Shown in pieces: positions 9,440 to 22,232 of a stretch of DNA of 64,000 bases (position 1 is its first letter; the number at the start of each line of letters is the position of its first letter). The stretch lies in contig OZ234493.1 of the NCBI GenBank assembly GCA_965153455.1, forward strand, positions 23,054,213-23,118,212, written 5' to 3'. Below the pieces are notes generated by a model. That model was given only the letters and a program-made list of their open reading frames with translations. It was not told the DNA's origin and did no database searches. Source of the DNA: Sphagnum compactum. Lineage: Eukaryota > Bryophyta > Sphagnopsida > Sphagnales. Both the position numbers and the translations under genes were made by a program.

Positions 9440-12400
9440 TTTTTCTCACTCCTATAAGACCTGCAAAAAAATGTAAACCAATGGCAGAATCAATTACAGA
9501 ATTTCAAATCTTCTAATGCCATGCCCTGTAATGTGTAGGGTTAGAGCCTCAGAGTGGGATGTTCATGAAATAAAGGGGACTAGGATGAGACGATAGCCAC
9601 ATACAACACTGCATTTCAGGATTGCCCTCCACTTGTGGCCTTACTTACGGTCATAAAGCACAAGGCAAATGTTACATACATAGGTAGATCATGAGGCATT
9701 ACCATTGTAAAAGCACGAAGCAAATGTTACATACATAGATCATGAGGTTTTCAAGAGCAAGAGGCACCTTATGGCATTTGGTGTATAAGGATGTATTTTG
9801 TTGTAATTGCAATAGTGATGTATATTTAATTATAATAACTAATTATTAGGTATATAACTAATAACTATGTCACCATGTATAGCTTTTGTTAAGTTCCCAA
9901 AATGTTGACCAAACAAATTAACCCATTGCAACAAGTCACTAAACTTTGAAAATTCATCAACAAGTTTCGAATCTCTATCCTTGTTAGGCGTTTCATCCAA
10001 TGAATAATTGATCACCCAATTTTCAAATAATTCCAAATTTTTTTTCAATTTTTAAAAATCTTATTACAAACAACAAGAAGATCCCCACAAATAATAACAA
10101 TAGGACCCATAAAAAGAAGATATAGAATAGGAGGACATAACACATCGTACATAGATAACATACCATATTAACTTTAGAGGGACCCATAAAATAAATAATT
10201 AATGAAATTAGGTCAAGCATTTTCTATTTTCCAATTGTGTCTTTGGGGGTCCAATCCTACCAAAAAGTTTTGTATTCATCAAGATTAACATATCCCCTTG
10301 CATGCACCTCAAGTCTAGCTCCATGGGTGTGAAGGAAAACCAGATTTAGGCTCTAAATTTTTAATTCTTCGTATCCCATATTTATAACTAGTGTTGGGCG
10401 GTTAATCAATTTGAGGGGTTAGAACCACTAGTTCCGATTTTGGAATCAGTTATAGAACCAAAACTAGATTTTCGTTTGAAGAATTAGACTCCAAATTCAA
10501 TTCCAAATTTCATTTATGATTTAATAAAACTAAAATCAATGGTTAATTGGAGATCAACTAGCAATTCACCATTAGTTCCAATTCATGTTATTCAAAATTG
10601 AAACTATAACTGAAACCATTTTTTAAGAAAATCAAGTTCTAAATGGGATTCTCAATTCCATTTATGTGAAACAAGGACTAAAATTAAACATATATATTAA
10701 AAAAAAAACTAGAACTAGAAGGTTCTTCTTAAAAGTAAAGTATCACCCAACATTGGTTAAACACCAATCCTAGTTAGGTGATTAACATATACTTTGTTGG
10801 GAACATTAATGTTGTTATTGGTCAATGTACCTTGGTTTAAAGTGGTTTAGTTACAAGTGTAGGAGTTAATTTGCACAAAGAATAAATATTCTTTCATGCA
10901 TATCTATCTATTAATGAAGATCATTTGTTTGTTTTGTTTCTCTTGTTGTAATCTCCCAAATCACCACACCCCTTACCATGCTTGGTATTGCAAAGCCCTT
11001 TACAAGTAAGTGTGCACCAAGGTGGTTTTGTAATGCATTACAAGGAATCTTGTCCATGCTAATCCATTTGTTTGTGAGTTGTGTTAGTAGCAAATTAATT
11101 TAACCTTGCTTTGATTAGGACATGCAACCATTTTGTTGGATAGTAGGATCAAAATCTAAGGTAGATAAAAGGGTATAGGAGGAGAGAGATTTTTTTGGGT
11201 AAACTTAAGGTCTAAAGGTGGTTAGGATAACATGTTTTTGCTAAAAGGGAGGGTGGCTTGGATAAGATAGGAAGATTGTGGGTTGGTTGGCCTAAGGCAA
11301 ACTAAGGTTTGCTTTATCTTGACCTTGGACTAGTTAATGCATAGGTTAAAAGGCTACCAATTAGGTTTCAATGGCAATTGCAATGAAACTCATTATTGCT
11401 TTTGGATCATTCCACACAATTGATAATTGAATCATTTTGAAAAAAACTTGCATTTTAGATTGGTATTTGGCTCTATCACCTCCCATTATTTAGTTGGAAA
11501 ATATGCTAAACACACATGGTATATTAGCAAATAAATACTCTTATCACAATATCTTACATGTTTTAATTGCATCCCCATCATTCCTTGCAACTTCAAGTAC
11601 TAAAACTATAAATAAATAAATAAATATATATCTTAGCAAAATTTGATGCAAAAAAAAATAATCATAAAAAATATGCGACTTAAATAGGTGCATATTAGAA
11701 AATTAGCTAATAATAGGGTGGGGAAAAAACTCTCACATAATGCCCCCAAAAAATTCCTTATTTGTCATATGTGGTGTAAAATTTTAACATCGTGTCCTAA
11801 TTAGGTCCAATTTTGTTAATATATGTATCTTAAAAATATAACCATTGTTTCATTTTGTGTATTTAACATTTCAGAAAAAAAAGAAAAAAAAGGATTTTTT
11901 TAATGCAATATTTTTTTCAATATGTTGGTATTATCTATATATCTTGAAAATTTGAAATCAATCTAATGAATAAAAAACATTGAAAAACGTTTTGAAAACT
12001 ATTGTAACCATTAGTTTTAAACAATGAAAAAACACACACACAAAATTCCAATTTCTTGAATTCTTTGAAAATGACATGTTTCTGAATTTATTTTAACATA
12101 ACAATATAATGAATTTTTAAAATAAATTTGAATTTTTTTCTTAAAAGATGTTTTCCAAGATTTTCCAAATAAACAATAAATAAGTAGTTACATGAGGGGG
12201 CATTTCTAACTCATTATAAAGTGTTTAAAACCCCCACCCCAAATTTGTGTGAAGGCCTAGGGAATGTGCCCAAGTCTTTGAAGTTTTTCACAACACATTT
12301 TATTAGAAAGTTTGCCTCAATACCTTATTGCAAATCTTTGGGATGCACATCAAATGATCCCTTATTCCTTTATTTCGAACCCCAACCATGAATGAGCCTT

Positions 12401-14970
12401 ATTAAAATTGAAAAGATTTTGAATATATTCTCATAATCCAATTCTGAACACCCTATTTTCAATTAAGCAAATCGCATAATTTATTTAGTTTCAATATGGT
12501 GTACTTTATATTTTCTTGCACATTCATTTGGGAAAAAAATGGAAGTAACTTCCTCAAACTGTTTTCCAATTACTTTGAAGTTAGTGCCATTAATTTGATT
12601 TAAAAATTGGACCTTCATTATTTTTTGTTTGTTGGTGTGGTTTCAATGTTGATTCCAACTTGAAACATCACCTCTCATCAATTTACCCTAGTGACTAGAC
12701 CCAAATCAAGTCTAAAAATTGGTTGAAATGCGAAAGCAACCAATGTTGGTTTGAGTATTTGCAAGCTACAATATTGATAAAAGGATGTCACAATGTCACG
12801 GTTTTGGCATGCTTCTAGATTAATAGAAAGTGTCACAAGTCAAATGGTTTTTTAATTTTGTGAAAAGGGATTCATGTACATGATTCTTGTTTAATTTCAT
12901 CTAACACAATTTTCGAGTTGTTTCAAAACCTAATGTCTTACACCAAGTAGGGGATTCTCTAATGCAACCAACTTGCAATGTCATAGTACATATAAAACTT
13001 ATAAATTGACCCATCAATGATAATTTCTAATGAATCATGGTTATATTTTCTATGAAAACTTCATGAATGTGGTTAATAAATCAAAATAAAAGTTTCTAAA
13101 TGAATTTCAACATGGCATGTGAATGTCATGGATTTCAAAATACACCAAAATTAAAGAAAATGTCAATGTTTTTTAAAAACAAGATAAATGTTGTAGGACT
13201 TTTATTTTAAAAATTCACAAATATTCTATCTTACACTATCAATTTAGTACTATTTAGAACTAAATTTTTACAATCTTGCCATTCATTGAGCTTGCAACCA
13301 AAGTTGAGGCAAGATAGGGGAATCAAGTTATAAACAAGTTGAAAGCACGGTGTCAACCAAAGAAATGAGACATTCATCCAAACAAACATGGCAATGTGTG
13401 CAAATAAAAGGTGAACAATACAGTTCCTAAAGTTTACAACTCCCGACATGCACTTGTACTTTGGTGGTTCAGAATAAATTTTAAAGCTTCAAATGTTCAA
13501 AATAACATTTAAATGCTTGAACTAATGTTCATAGATTAGGCATTGGGAAGGAAGGACATTTAATTTATAAGTTAAGTTTTAAGGTATGTACACTAAATTT
13601 TTTGAGTTTGGTCGCTATTGCCATTGAAACCTAATTGGACAATTGATTTCTTTAAAAAAAGTGAATTAAAACATAAACCAAGGTGTTGCTCCTTTTCAAA
13701 TAGGTTCACGTTTTCTAGGTAGATAAAGACAACTCTACTTTAAAAAATGTTTAGGCAAGTTGTTGCATTTGATTAAATTTTATAATTAATACATAATCTC
13801 TATTTTTGAAATGTGTACATTAGCTAAACAAACTAATGTTACACAAAAAAAATTTAATTTAATTGTGTGCAATAGAAATGCAACTAAATTTGGTACTAAA
13901 CCAAACTAGCTTTAGAGTTTTTGTGAAGAAGGCCAAAACTAGAGGATTTAGAAATCCAAAAACTTGATCTCAAGATGAAATTGAAGGTTTCATAAAAAAA
14001 ACAAAAAAAACAAGTAGCTAACTAGAACCAAAGGTTCCTTTTCAAATTAAAAACTAGACAACTCTAGTTAAAACATGATTGAATTGACTAATTTTGATAC
14101 ATTCATTGAAAATATTTCAAAGTGGGTTACAACTAGATTCGGTCCTCATGCCCAAAACATATTGATTCCTTAATAGTTGGCAATGTTTGAAAAGTTAAAA
14201 CACTCGTTGTCAAAAACAATCTTTCACCATTCAAATCATAATTTGAAAAAGAAATTGATGTCCTAATTAAGAGCCTAACATGATGTTGAAAATTTCTCAG
14301 CAAAGGTTACAAGTTGCCTCTTTTTTCTTGCAAACTTTTGCCAAAAAGAGAAATAAAAAATAAAAAATTCAAAAAAAAAGATTTCAGAGAGTTTCAATTG
14401 TTAGAAGTGAGAGAACAGTAGTTAAAATCAATAATATTTTTATATTTAGTTTTAAGTGTGCAGCCATAAATATAAAGGTTGATTAATGATTTATATTTCA
14501 TGTTTAGTTTATAACCAAATTTGGCTAAATCTTCCTATGGATGATCACAACTTAAGCTACATAAACAAATCCTTTAACAAAACACTAGTTACAAGTCCAA
14601 TGTGCTTGCATGTTCCAACCAACTAAATTTTCATACAAGTTATACGGTTCCAAAGTTCCACGACATGTCATTTGAAAAGGTTGTTATGAGAGTTATAAGA
14701 AAATGAGCTCAAATGACACATAACTGAAATCAATTCAATTTGGCAAGCAATAAATATTACGAAGTTAAAAGAATTCTAAGACAAAAAAAAAAAGTGTTTG
14801 AATTTCGAGAAGGGACTACGAAAGTTTTGAGAATTTTTGCCATCTTAATGAATATGGTGCATGGGAAAGTCAAAGAGTACAAATAAATAATTTGGTAGGT
14901 CATGAAAGAAAAACATGTTCAAAAAAATCACATTCCCTCCTTCCAGTGGCAGCCAAAATTGGAGGTTAAA
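9440..14970. other. Gene-free AT-rich stretch
   Basis: Frames are short and lack recognisable domains. One decayed small element (10,391-10,757, opening with AGTGTTGGGCGG and closing with CACCCAACATTGG) and one copy of the palindromic AACCAAATTTGGCTAA motif (14,513) are present. Nothing else is supported. Confidence 0.55.
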
Positions 14971-14983
14971 ATTTATTTTAAAT

Positions 14984-15020
14984 AATAATAATAATAATAA
15001 TAATAGTAATAATAATAATA
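14984..15020. repeat. (AAT)n microsatellite
   Basis: AATAATAAT units with one TAG interruption, about twelve units. Confidence 0.9.
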
Positions 15021-15596
15021 AAAGAACTGGTTATTAGTTTAAAATATATTTATTGCAAATGTGTTCTGTGAGATTTGGTGGTCTGTCAAGATCTGATTTC
15101 TATGAGCACAAGTTGACTGGAAGGTTGTTTTTGTCACATTGATGCCCTCTTCTGTGTGGCAAAAGGACAAGTGTTTCCAAAGCAAGCAGATGGAGAAGCA
15201 GAAGGGGTGTAGTAATAAGATTCTTGAGGTCTTCACCAGTGTTGTTGATCTAGTAATTACACACAAATTGTAGATACCAATCTGGTACTGGTTATATATG
15301 GATCTCCAAAAAAATTTGAAGTACCAGATGCATAATGGTATTCCTCTGATCCATATATAATATATGTGCTACGTATAATTGGAAGTTATGAAATGGTTAT
15401 ATGATGATGATGGTATCATTATGAATCTGATAAATATATTATACCAGCAGGTAATGTATAGTAAGTAATTCTGGTATCAATCAGACCTCTGATTGATTGA
15501 TGATGCATTTTTTTTGATGTCATGTATGTTACACAATCAAAAGTTTTACACAAGAAACAATAATACCAGCCATTGAAAATGCTGACATCTCACGTC

Positions 15597-15775
15597 ACTA
15601 TTACGAAATGTGGGTGTAGTTCATTAGACACCTTTCATGACTATTACAAAATGTGGGTGTAGTTCACTAGTTTCCTTCTTGTTCAATGAACCAAATAAAT
15701 TCATTGCATTCTCGTTAAGTCCTGTTCAATGAAACCAGTGAATTCACTCAAAATCTAATGAAATCGCATAGAAAA
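15597..15775 (-). mobile_element. CACTA-like miniature element with duplicated end
   Basis: Two copies of the terminal word AATGTGGGTGTAGTTCA occur about 45 bp apart (about 15,606 and 15,651), followed by GAATTCACTCAAAATCTAAT as in the family body. The inner copy continues CACTAGTTTCC. The far end is not clear. The same kind of duplicated terminus is seen at 50,625-50,731. Confidence 0.5.
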
Positions 15776-16207
15776 CATGATCATATTTTACTACGTATTC
15801 ACTTGCAAATCATTGCATATCCACATAAAACTGGCACTTGCTATAGGTAAATCCAAAAACCTACAAAGCCCAAGTTATACATGAGAAACATGATCAGGCA
15901 TTGAAATGCCATAACCTCTCACAAATGGAGGAAGGATCGATACACCTCAACTCGCATTGTGTTGACTAGGTGGTGGCTTGGGGGGCAATTCTGTATTGGG
16001 GCTAATCCTTAGTACATTTTACTCTATTTTTTTTCTTTGGAGTTTCTTCAGGAGTTGAACTGAGTACTTTAAAAAAGATCAAACCCAAAGAGCTTGGCGG
16101 GTCATTAAGACTCAACTTTTGAAAGACACGACATGTCTGCACACACACAGAAGAAAAACACCCAATGGGGTTGAGACATTGACAACCTTGTTCACACACA
16201 AGGAACA

Positions 16208-16532
16208 AGGGGTGTGTCACTCACACTGTGGCCTTGCCAATTACATTAAAAAGTCTTTTAAGGCAAAAGAAGAAGAATTATGAAAACTCAAATATTTCAC
16301 CATGCAAAAATATAATCTTCAAAAAATCCTCTAAAAGAAACCAAAATCCATCACGATCATATTATAACTCTATAACTAATCTCAAGTTTCAAACCAAGCC
16401 AAAATATCATCCTTCAAACAACCTCATATAAAAATAGACCTATTATTATTACCTAGAGGGCCAAAATCCCTTAAGCTACTATACTCTCTAATGAATCTAA
16501 ACACAATCTCCTTGCCTTGGTAGGCAAGGCCA
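16208..16532 (-). repeat. GGCCTTGCC-ended dispersed repeat, single arm
   Basis: It starts with GGGGTGTGTCACTCACACTG and GGCCTTGCC and ends with CCTTGGTAGGCAAGGCCAA. It corresponds over its length to the left arm of the hairpin at 4,637-5,281, and it lacks the insertion seen in the copy at 1,280. Confidence 0.75.
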
Positions 16533-17099
16533 ATAAACTAGGAAAAAGTCTTGGTCATTACCACTCCTTAGCCTTAGCTTCAAATTTCTAAGAATTCCCA
16601 AATGTCAGGATAATACAAATTTTACACTGCAAAAAAAAGCAGTCCATATGGGGCCTGCCTAATCTAATCTAATCTTTTAGGGTTTTAAGAGAATTAGGGC
16701 TATATTGTAGTTAATGTGGAACTGGACTGAATTCTGAACTGGACTGGAAATGAAGTTCTTTGGAAGAATAGCAGGAGCTGAGGTTTAGAGGTGTAGTAAG
16801 GGTAAATAAAAGCCTGGGGGTGATGGCATTACCAAAATAAGCTGCAGAGGTCAAGGACTGCTGCTGTGACTCTGCAAAACATGCACATCCTTCCAGGGCT
16901 CTCAAGGCGCCCTGCAAGTGTCTAATAAATACATCAAAATCGTGTCTTTATTGAGTACTCCCCTGTTTTTGATTGACTAGATAGTTTGATTGCTCCAGGT
17001 GGGCTTGGTTGCTGTGTTAGTACTCTCCCACCCCATTTGCAGTCCCAGTTTTAGTTTTATGGGTGTGGTTGGAAAAAAAGTAAATAAGGTAACTAAAAC

Positions 17100-20000
17100 C
17101 AGTAGTGTTGGGTGGGTATTAACTTTTTTTTTTTTTTTGCATACCTGCCTCTTCCATCTGGTTCCCAAATGTTTTTTAAATTTAAGAATCGAGCCAGTTC
17201 TCACCTTTTTTTTTAATTTTTTTGGGAAAAACATTTCACATCCTTTCTGGGTCTTTTTTTAAAAATTTCATTATGCCCAACTGGACGAAATTTTCACAAC
17301 TAGTTCTTTATTCATATAGATTAGTTGGTTATATTAGGTTAGTTCTTTAACTTCAATTTCAGATTTTAGGATTAAGAATTTTAAATATTTTTAAAAAACT
17401 TCATAGGCCAAAAAAGAAATCAAAGTTCTAATATCAAAACAAAAATATGTGATCACACTTCAAAGATATACAAAACAAAAAAATTAGATTAAATCCTTTT
17501 TCAATGCATTTTGTTGAAATGAGTCTTCAAACTCATCCAACTCCTACTCTAAGTCTAATTCAAAGTCTATCAAATTTATCAAATTATTAGGAGTCTTGTA
17601 GTTTGCTTTTGCATCATTTGGTCAATTTTTATTCACAAAGATAAATTTCTCAAGGTTATTTGATTGTAAGTGGCATCTTCTTAAATTGGGGAAAATTTCT
17701 CTTTGTTTCAATTTAAAACTTACAATCTTTTATATTTTTAAAAATACAAAGCCAACAATTGAGAACATGGTTTCATGTTTTCTCCACCACTCCAAATGAC
17801 ATTTGATATCTTTTGCATCCACTTGATATTTATGAACTATCAACAATTCTTTTTAAGTAACAAGCTCTTTTGTAGGTTCATTGGTATTAGCCACCATCTC
17901 AAAAATGTCCAAGTTTCTATCTTCATCAATTTTACAAACAAGGGAACTTTTAACTTCGGATGCAAATAACGATAAGATTTCAAAAGCATAAAAAACAAGA
18001 ATTTTTTATCATACTATTCACTACGGCCACCCCATGCTCTTGCCCAATAAAAAAATAAATCAATTTCAAACTTTTGAATCTAGGATGTAACATCAAGGCT
18101 AGCATATTATGAGTTTTTCTCTCGTCATATTTTGTCAAGAAAGAAAAGGAAGAAAGCAATGACCTGAATGAATGTTTTTTTATGTTTTTGCAAAAGTTCT
18201 CAACTCAATAGGTAAGTTAGAATCACCATCAATGAAATCATTTGATTAAAGGAGATGGTTGATTTCTTCCTTTAACCTTAGGTTCATGAATATGGTTGCA
18301 TTCAAAACATCATTCAATAACCATAAGAGACAAAATGTCTATTATAGTCTATGGTATATGCCATGTGAATGGAGGGGGCACATGGCTAGCAACCCTAGGA
18401 CTAGTTTGTTTATTGTAATAGAGGGTAATGGTTTCTTGAAAATGAAGGGTGTTTTGAAACATGATCATTTTGCTTGCAAAGCTACACAATTTGCATTAGC
18501 AATTAGAAGGCAACATTTTGAATTAAAAGATTTAAAACAATAAAAAGGAAAAAAATCAAAGCTAAGTAACTTGCATTTTAGTTTGTTTTCACTAGCATGT
18601 TCAATTTTCTAGGCTTGAGGTTTGGAATAATGCAAGTTTTGATCAATTCATGTTTTCCTTTCCTTGACTTTTTAGGCCATGTAATACATTTCTATAATTT
18701 GCCCAAGCAAATTTAATGGAAACACATTTCAAGCCTTTAAAGACTCTCTTTTTAATAGTTACATATTGGGAAGCCCTAAAAGAAACATGTTCAAAGCAAG
18801 TCCCTTGTAAACTTTCCATCACACCGAAAGTTTCACAACTTTCTATTAAATTCAAAGCAATGATCATGGTATTCAAATTTGCACCTTCATCCTTAACATA
18901 AGAAAACTATTTTTAATCAAGACATATTGCTCTAAAAGGTCTTACAAACTTCTTTGCCATGCTTACCTTGATGTTTTAGATGTTTCATATAAACTAATTA
19001 TAATGTGTTTAAACATCCAATTTTTCTCCAAGAAATTCACAATCAGTGCAAAAACATTATGTGCCCCTTTGGACATCTAAAAATCAAAACTCAATGTAGT
19101 AGTAGAAACACACTTTGCTAATATTGGTAAAACATATGTTTGTTTTGTCTTTTTGACCAAGTTTGATAACACTTTTTGACTAAAAGTTTTTTTTGGAAGG
19201 GAAAACAACATGAGGGCATAATTTCATACTAGACAGTTCAACCAAATACTTTTAACAAACTAAATACACAAATGGTTTTTAAAAATTAATAAACCCAAAT
19301 TCTCCACAAAAGAATTCTAGTTCACATCATCCTTTTCGTAAAGACTTATGGCTCCCAAAAAATTGGAGATTGCATTTACATTCACTATTAACCTTTTCTT
19401 TTATAGGTTGTTTTTCCAATGGACTTTTTAGGCTGCTATTCATTTTTTCCTCAAATTTTTTGACAATAAACACATGGTCTATGTCCACATGTTTTTTTGA
19501 TGTGTTATTTCATTACTTTTGAAATATGAAACAAAACCTTTCCTCGAGTTTGTTTTTTGTTTCAATAATGCATGATTTAATATTCTATTGCAACACATCA
19601 TATAATTCATGACTTGCGACATCTTAACATGAATTAGTGATTCATCATCAACACAAAAAAATGCCCAAGTTGAAGAATTTTTGCCATGGGGTTTCCACTT
19701 TAATTTTTGTTCATGCAATTTTTTCATCATTAATCAAAAATGTCATCATCATCTAATTGAAAACTTGGAATTTCTTTAGACAAGTTTTCACCTTCAAATT
19801 TTTCATATGTTTTTATTTCATTCTCATTCATGAATACATCACAACCATCATTTAGGAAATTTGGTTCCATTCTTAGGATCTGTTAATAGATAAGGGCTAG
19901 AAAATGAAACAATTGCATTCATTTTAATTTTGTAGAATGTGAAAATGCACACTAATTCTTCACAAGTAGATTTATTTTTTATGAAATACAATATGCAAGT

Positions 20001-20910
20001 AAATTGCTCAAGTGTTCAAGTGGAAAATTGTTTCAAAATATCCTTTAACAATAAAAGGTAAAAGTTAAGGTTGTAAGCAATGTTTCCAATTTGAAAATTA
20101 TTCTTGCACAAACAAATCTAAACATAATGAGCACATTATCTTCAATATAAGAAGAAGTGTTTTTTATAAAATCACACAAGTTTAAGAAACAAATTAAAAA
20201 AATGTAGCTAAAGTGCAAATCTTTTTGTCAAAGCCTTGCAACCATTAACCTTATGCCTCCAACAAAACTCTGACTTATAGGACAATGCAAAGGTAGGGTT
20301 GGTACCAACCACAAAAGAGGAAAACAACACAAGGAACAATAATGGCAATACCTTTAAAAAAATAAACGAACACAATGAACACATGGAGTAACATGATCAA
20401 CGCTACTAACAACACATTGTGGACTAGCAACCAACAACAACATGATGAAATTCAACAATAACACGACGATGAACTTGTGTAAAAACACAAGGAGCACCTT
20501 CAAAAACATGATAAACATTAGAAACAATGTACTTGGGTTATAATCTCACTTCCCACGCAAGAAAACTGATGCCTCCAACTTGCACATTAGACTTAAATGC
20601 CTCCATTTTAAACCTAAAAACCCACCTCCACCCTTAACCGTAACTCCTAACTAAGCATAAATTCCCTACTCCTAGACCCCTAAGAATTGGACTTAGGGGT
20701 TATTTATAAGCCTACCCGAGTATCAAAATTTGAATTAAAAAAAAAAAACCCAATTCTTTGTGAATTGGGTATCTCAAGTTACATACCTTGAAATCTGGGT
20801 ATTATATCAGGTATCACCCTAAGTGATACCCGACTGATTCTTTGTGTAAGAACTGGTTGAGAGCCAGCCAGGTCGGTTCTGTACCACAGTTTGGTACGTG
20901 CCCAACACTG
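17100..20910 (-). mobile_element. Decayed hAT transposon, complete ends
   Basis: The left end reads CAGTAGTGTTGGGTGGGTAT and the right end closes with GTGCCCAACACTG, so short terminal inverted repeats of the hAT CAGTG type are visible. The 8 bases before it are ACTAAAAC (17,092-17,099) and the 8 after it CCTAAAAC (20,911-20,918): an 8-bp target duplication, the hAT length, with one mismatch. Inside, on the minus strand, are a BED-type zinc finger remnant and transposase core segments in the order expected. At 3,811 bp it is close to an autonomous hAT length, but stops and frame changes make it inactive. The small elements with CAGTGTTGGG ends elsewhere in the window are probably its non-autonomous relatives. 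Confidence 0.8.
17500..19740 (-). pseudogene. hAT transposase (BED zinc finger and core), degenerate
   Basis: A frame entering at 19,730 carries a Cys pair (MMCCNRIL) and then KTNSRKGFVSYFKSNEIT. After a shift of frame it continues as SKKHVDIDHVFIVKKFEEK, giving the His pair of a BED-type finger. Further along, near 19,095-19,000, the frame reads SFDF, a TAG at 19,077-19,079 where the family has Trp, then MSKGAHNVFALIVNFLEKNW. The frame at 18,876-18,643 reads NLIESCETFGVMESLQGTCF. These are in hAT transposase order. Near 17,600-17,500 an acidic segment (ELDEFEDSF) resembles one at 23,850-23,930. Several stops and frame changes separate the pieces. There is no intact protein. Confidence 0.75.
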
Positions 20911-21169
20911 CCTAAAACTTGGATGTGAGAAATATTTGTGCAGAGTCACATACTGAGCACCATTGGAAATGCTATATAAGAAATTGGAAGAACCCTCTTC
21001 AATTAGAGAAATGCAGGTGACATTACATACATGTTCAAAGAAGTTGAGCTAGAAACACAAACTGGAGGTTTTTTTATTCACATGAAAAAAAAAGAAAGCA
21101 AGATGGAACGAGAACAAGACTAAAAAGCTTGAATTGAAGACCAAGAAGAACTAGACAACATTATTAAAA

Positions 21170-21483
21170 GGAAAATTTTAAATTCACACCTTTTTTGGTT
21201 AAATTCACACCCTTTCTTCGCGAGTCCGATTATATGCAGATTAAATTTGAGTGTGTCTGCCCCACCCCCCTTAAACAGTACGTGCAACGTAATAGGAGAT
21301 GGAGTTCGCGACGCGGCAAGAGCTGATCGAAGATCTCAGCAACAACTACGAACAGGAAGGAGTGGTCCTCACCATCAAGACAAGCAAGGAAAAGCGGGTG
21401 GTCATGAAGTGTGACCGAGGCGGGGAGTACGACGCGCGAAGGGTGTGAATTTAACCAAAAAAGGTATGAATTAAAAATTTTCC
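21170..21483 (+). mobile_element. Compact TIR element with FAR1/MULE-like frame
   Basis: The left end begins GGAAAATTTTAAATTCACAC and the right end is its near-perfect reverse complement. The inverted repeat runs about 47 bp with two mismatches, up to the CCCTT/AAGGG junction with the interior. TATTAAAA flanks both sides (21,162-21,169 and 21,484-21,491), an 8-bp target duplication. The interior is strikingly GC-rich against AT-rich surroundings and encodes a small frame resembling the N-terminal DNA-binding part of FAR1/MULE transposases. Long inverted ends plus an 8-9 bp duplication fit a Mutator-like element. hAT is the alternative on duplication length alone. Confidence 0.8.
21299..21448 (+). 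CDS. Short FAR1/MULE-like N-terminal fragment
   Basis: The frame starts at an ATG and encodes 49 residues. It opens with MEFATRQELIEDLSNNYEQE and continues with GVVLTIKTSKEKR, VVMKCDRGGEYDARRV and a stop that falls inside the right terminal inverted repeat. The pattern F-(S/T)-R-x-E-L-I-E, a stretch with V-V-L-x-I-K-x-S-K, and C-D-R-G-G-x-Y resembles the start of the FAR1/GCM1-WRKY-type DNA-binding region that heads many MULE transposases. The second half of that domain and the whole transposase are absent. It is either a deletion derivative that kept its DNA-binding end or a captured fragment. Expression and function are unknown. Codon use is GC-rich, unlike the neighbouring DNA. Confidence 0.5.
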   Translation: MEFATRQELIEDLSNNYEQEGVVLTIKTSKEKRVVMKCDRGGEYDARRV

Positions 21484-22210
21484 TATTAAAATTATTATTA
21501 TTATTATTATTTAATAAAAAGCAAAGCTAGGAAACAAAGACCAAAAGTTATTATGTTCAAAACCAAGAACCATAAACAACACTGGTTTGACCATTACCAT
21601 TATGAGTACATGAGGTGGTAGAAAAAGTAAAAGAAGTATCCAGTAGTCTGGTTGAGCCTGAAGGAGTAAACTCATAAAGTACAAATTCTAAGTGGCAAAA
21701 AAAGGAGGAGAGAGATACTTTAATACTACTACTGGAGATTCTGAGAGGATGTAAGTAAAGCAAAAAACAGAAGCAAAAGTACACCTACTGAAGTTTGTGT
21801 TGTAATGGAAAAAATGGTTAGGGAGCTCTCGGAGTATCTTGGCCATCTTCAACACATGTCCATCCATCGAAGAATAATTAATTAATTAATTTTGAAAAAT
21901 TCATTTCAACAAATATGGAATAATATTGCTTAATATTCACTATTTATTATCCTTCACAATAATAATTTTTTTTTGATTTAGAAGAAATTAAATAATATTG
22001 GATAGACAATTTCAACATTTCTGAAAAAATATATATAATTAATTAGTGTCCAATTGGCCAAGCTGCTGGTACTGGGGGCTAATAACTGACCAGCATAGAA
22101 GAAGAACAAAAATTAGGTCACCAAAGAAATTGGATGCCCATAAGGGGAATAATAATTTCTTACAGGGTACACTTAATTAGGTACCTACCAGTTATTATTA
22201 TTATTGAGGA

Positions 22211-22232
22211 GGGGGGTGGGGGGGGGGGGGGG
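22211..22232 (+). repeat. Long G tract
   Basis: Six G, one T, then fifteen G, followed further on by a GGGAGGGGAGGGGAGGGG tract near 22,560-22,585. Both are G-quadruplex-prone. Confidence 0.85.

Noticed and set aside
21299-21448. Reading the GC-rich 49-codon frame as a host gene exon
   Set aside because: It is enclosed by near-perfect inverted repeats with a target duplication, and its stop lies in the right repeat, so it belongs to the mobile element.
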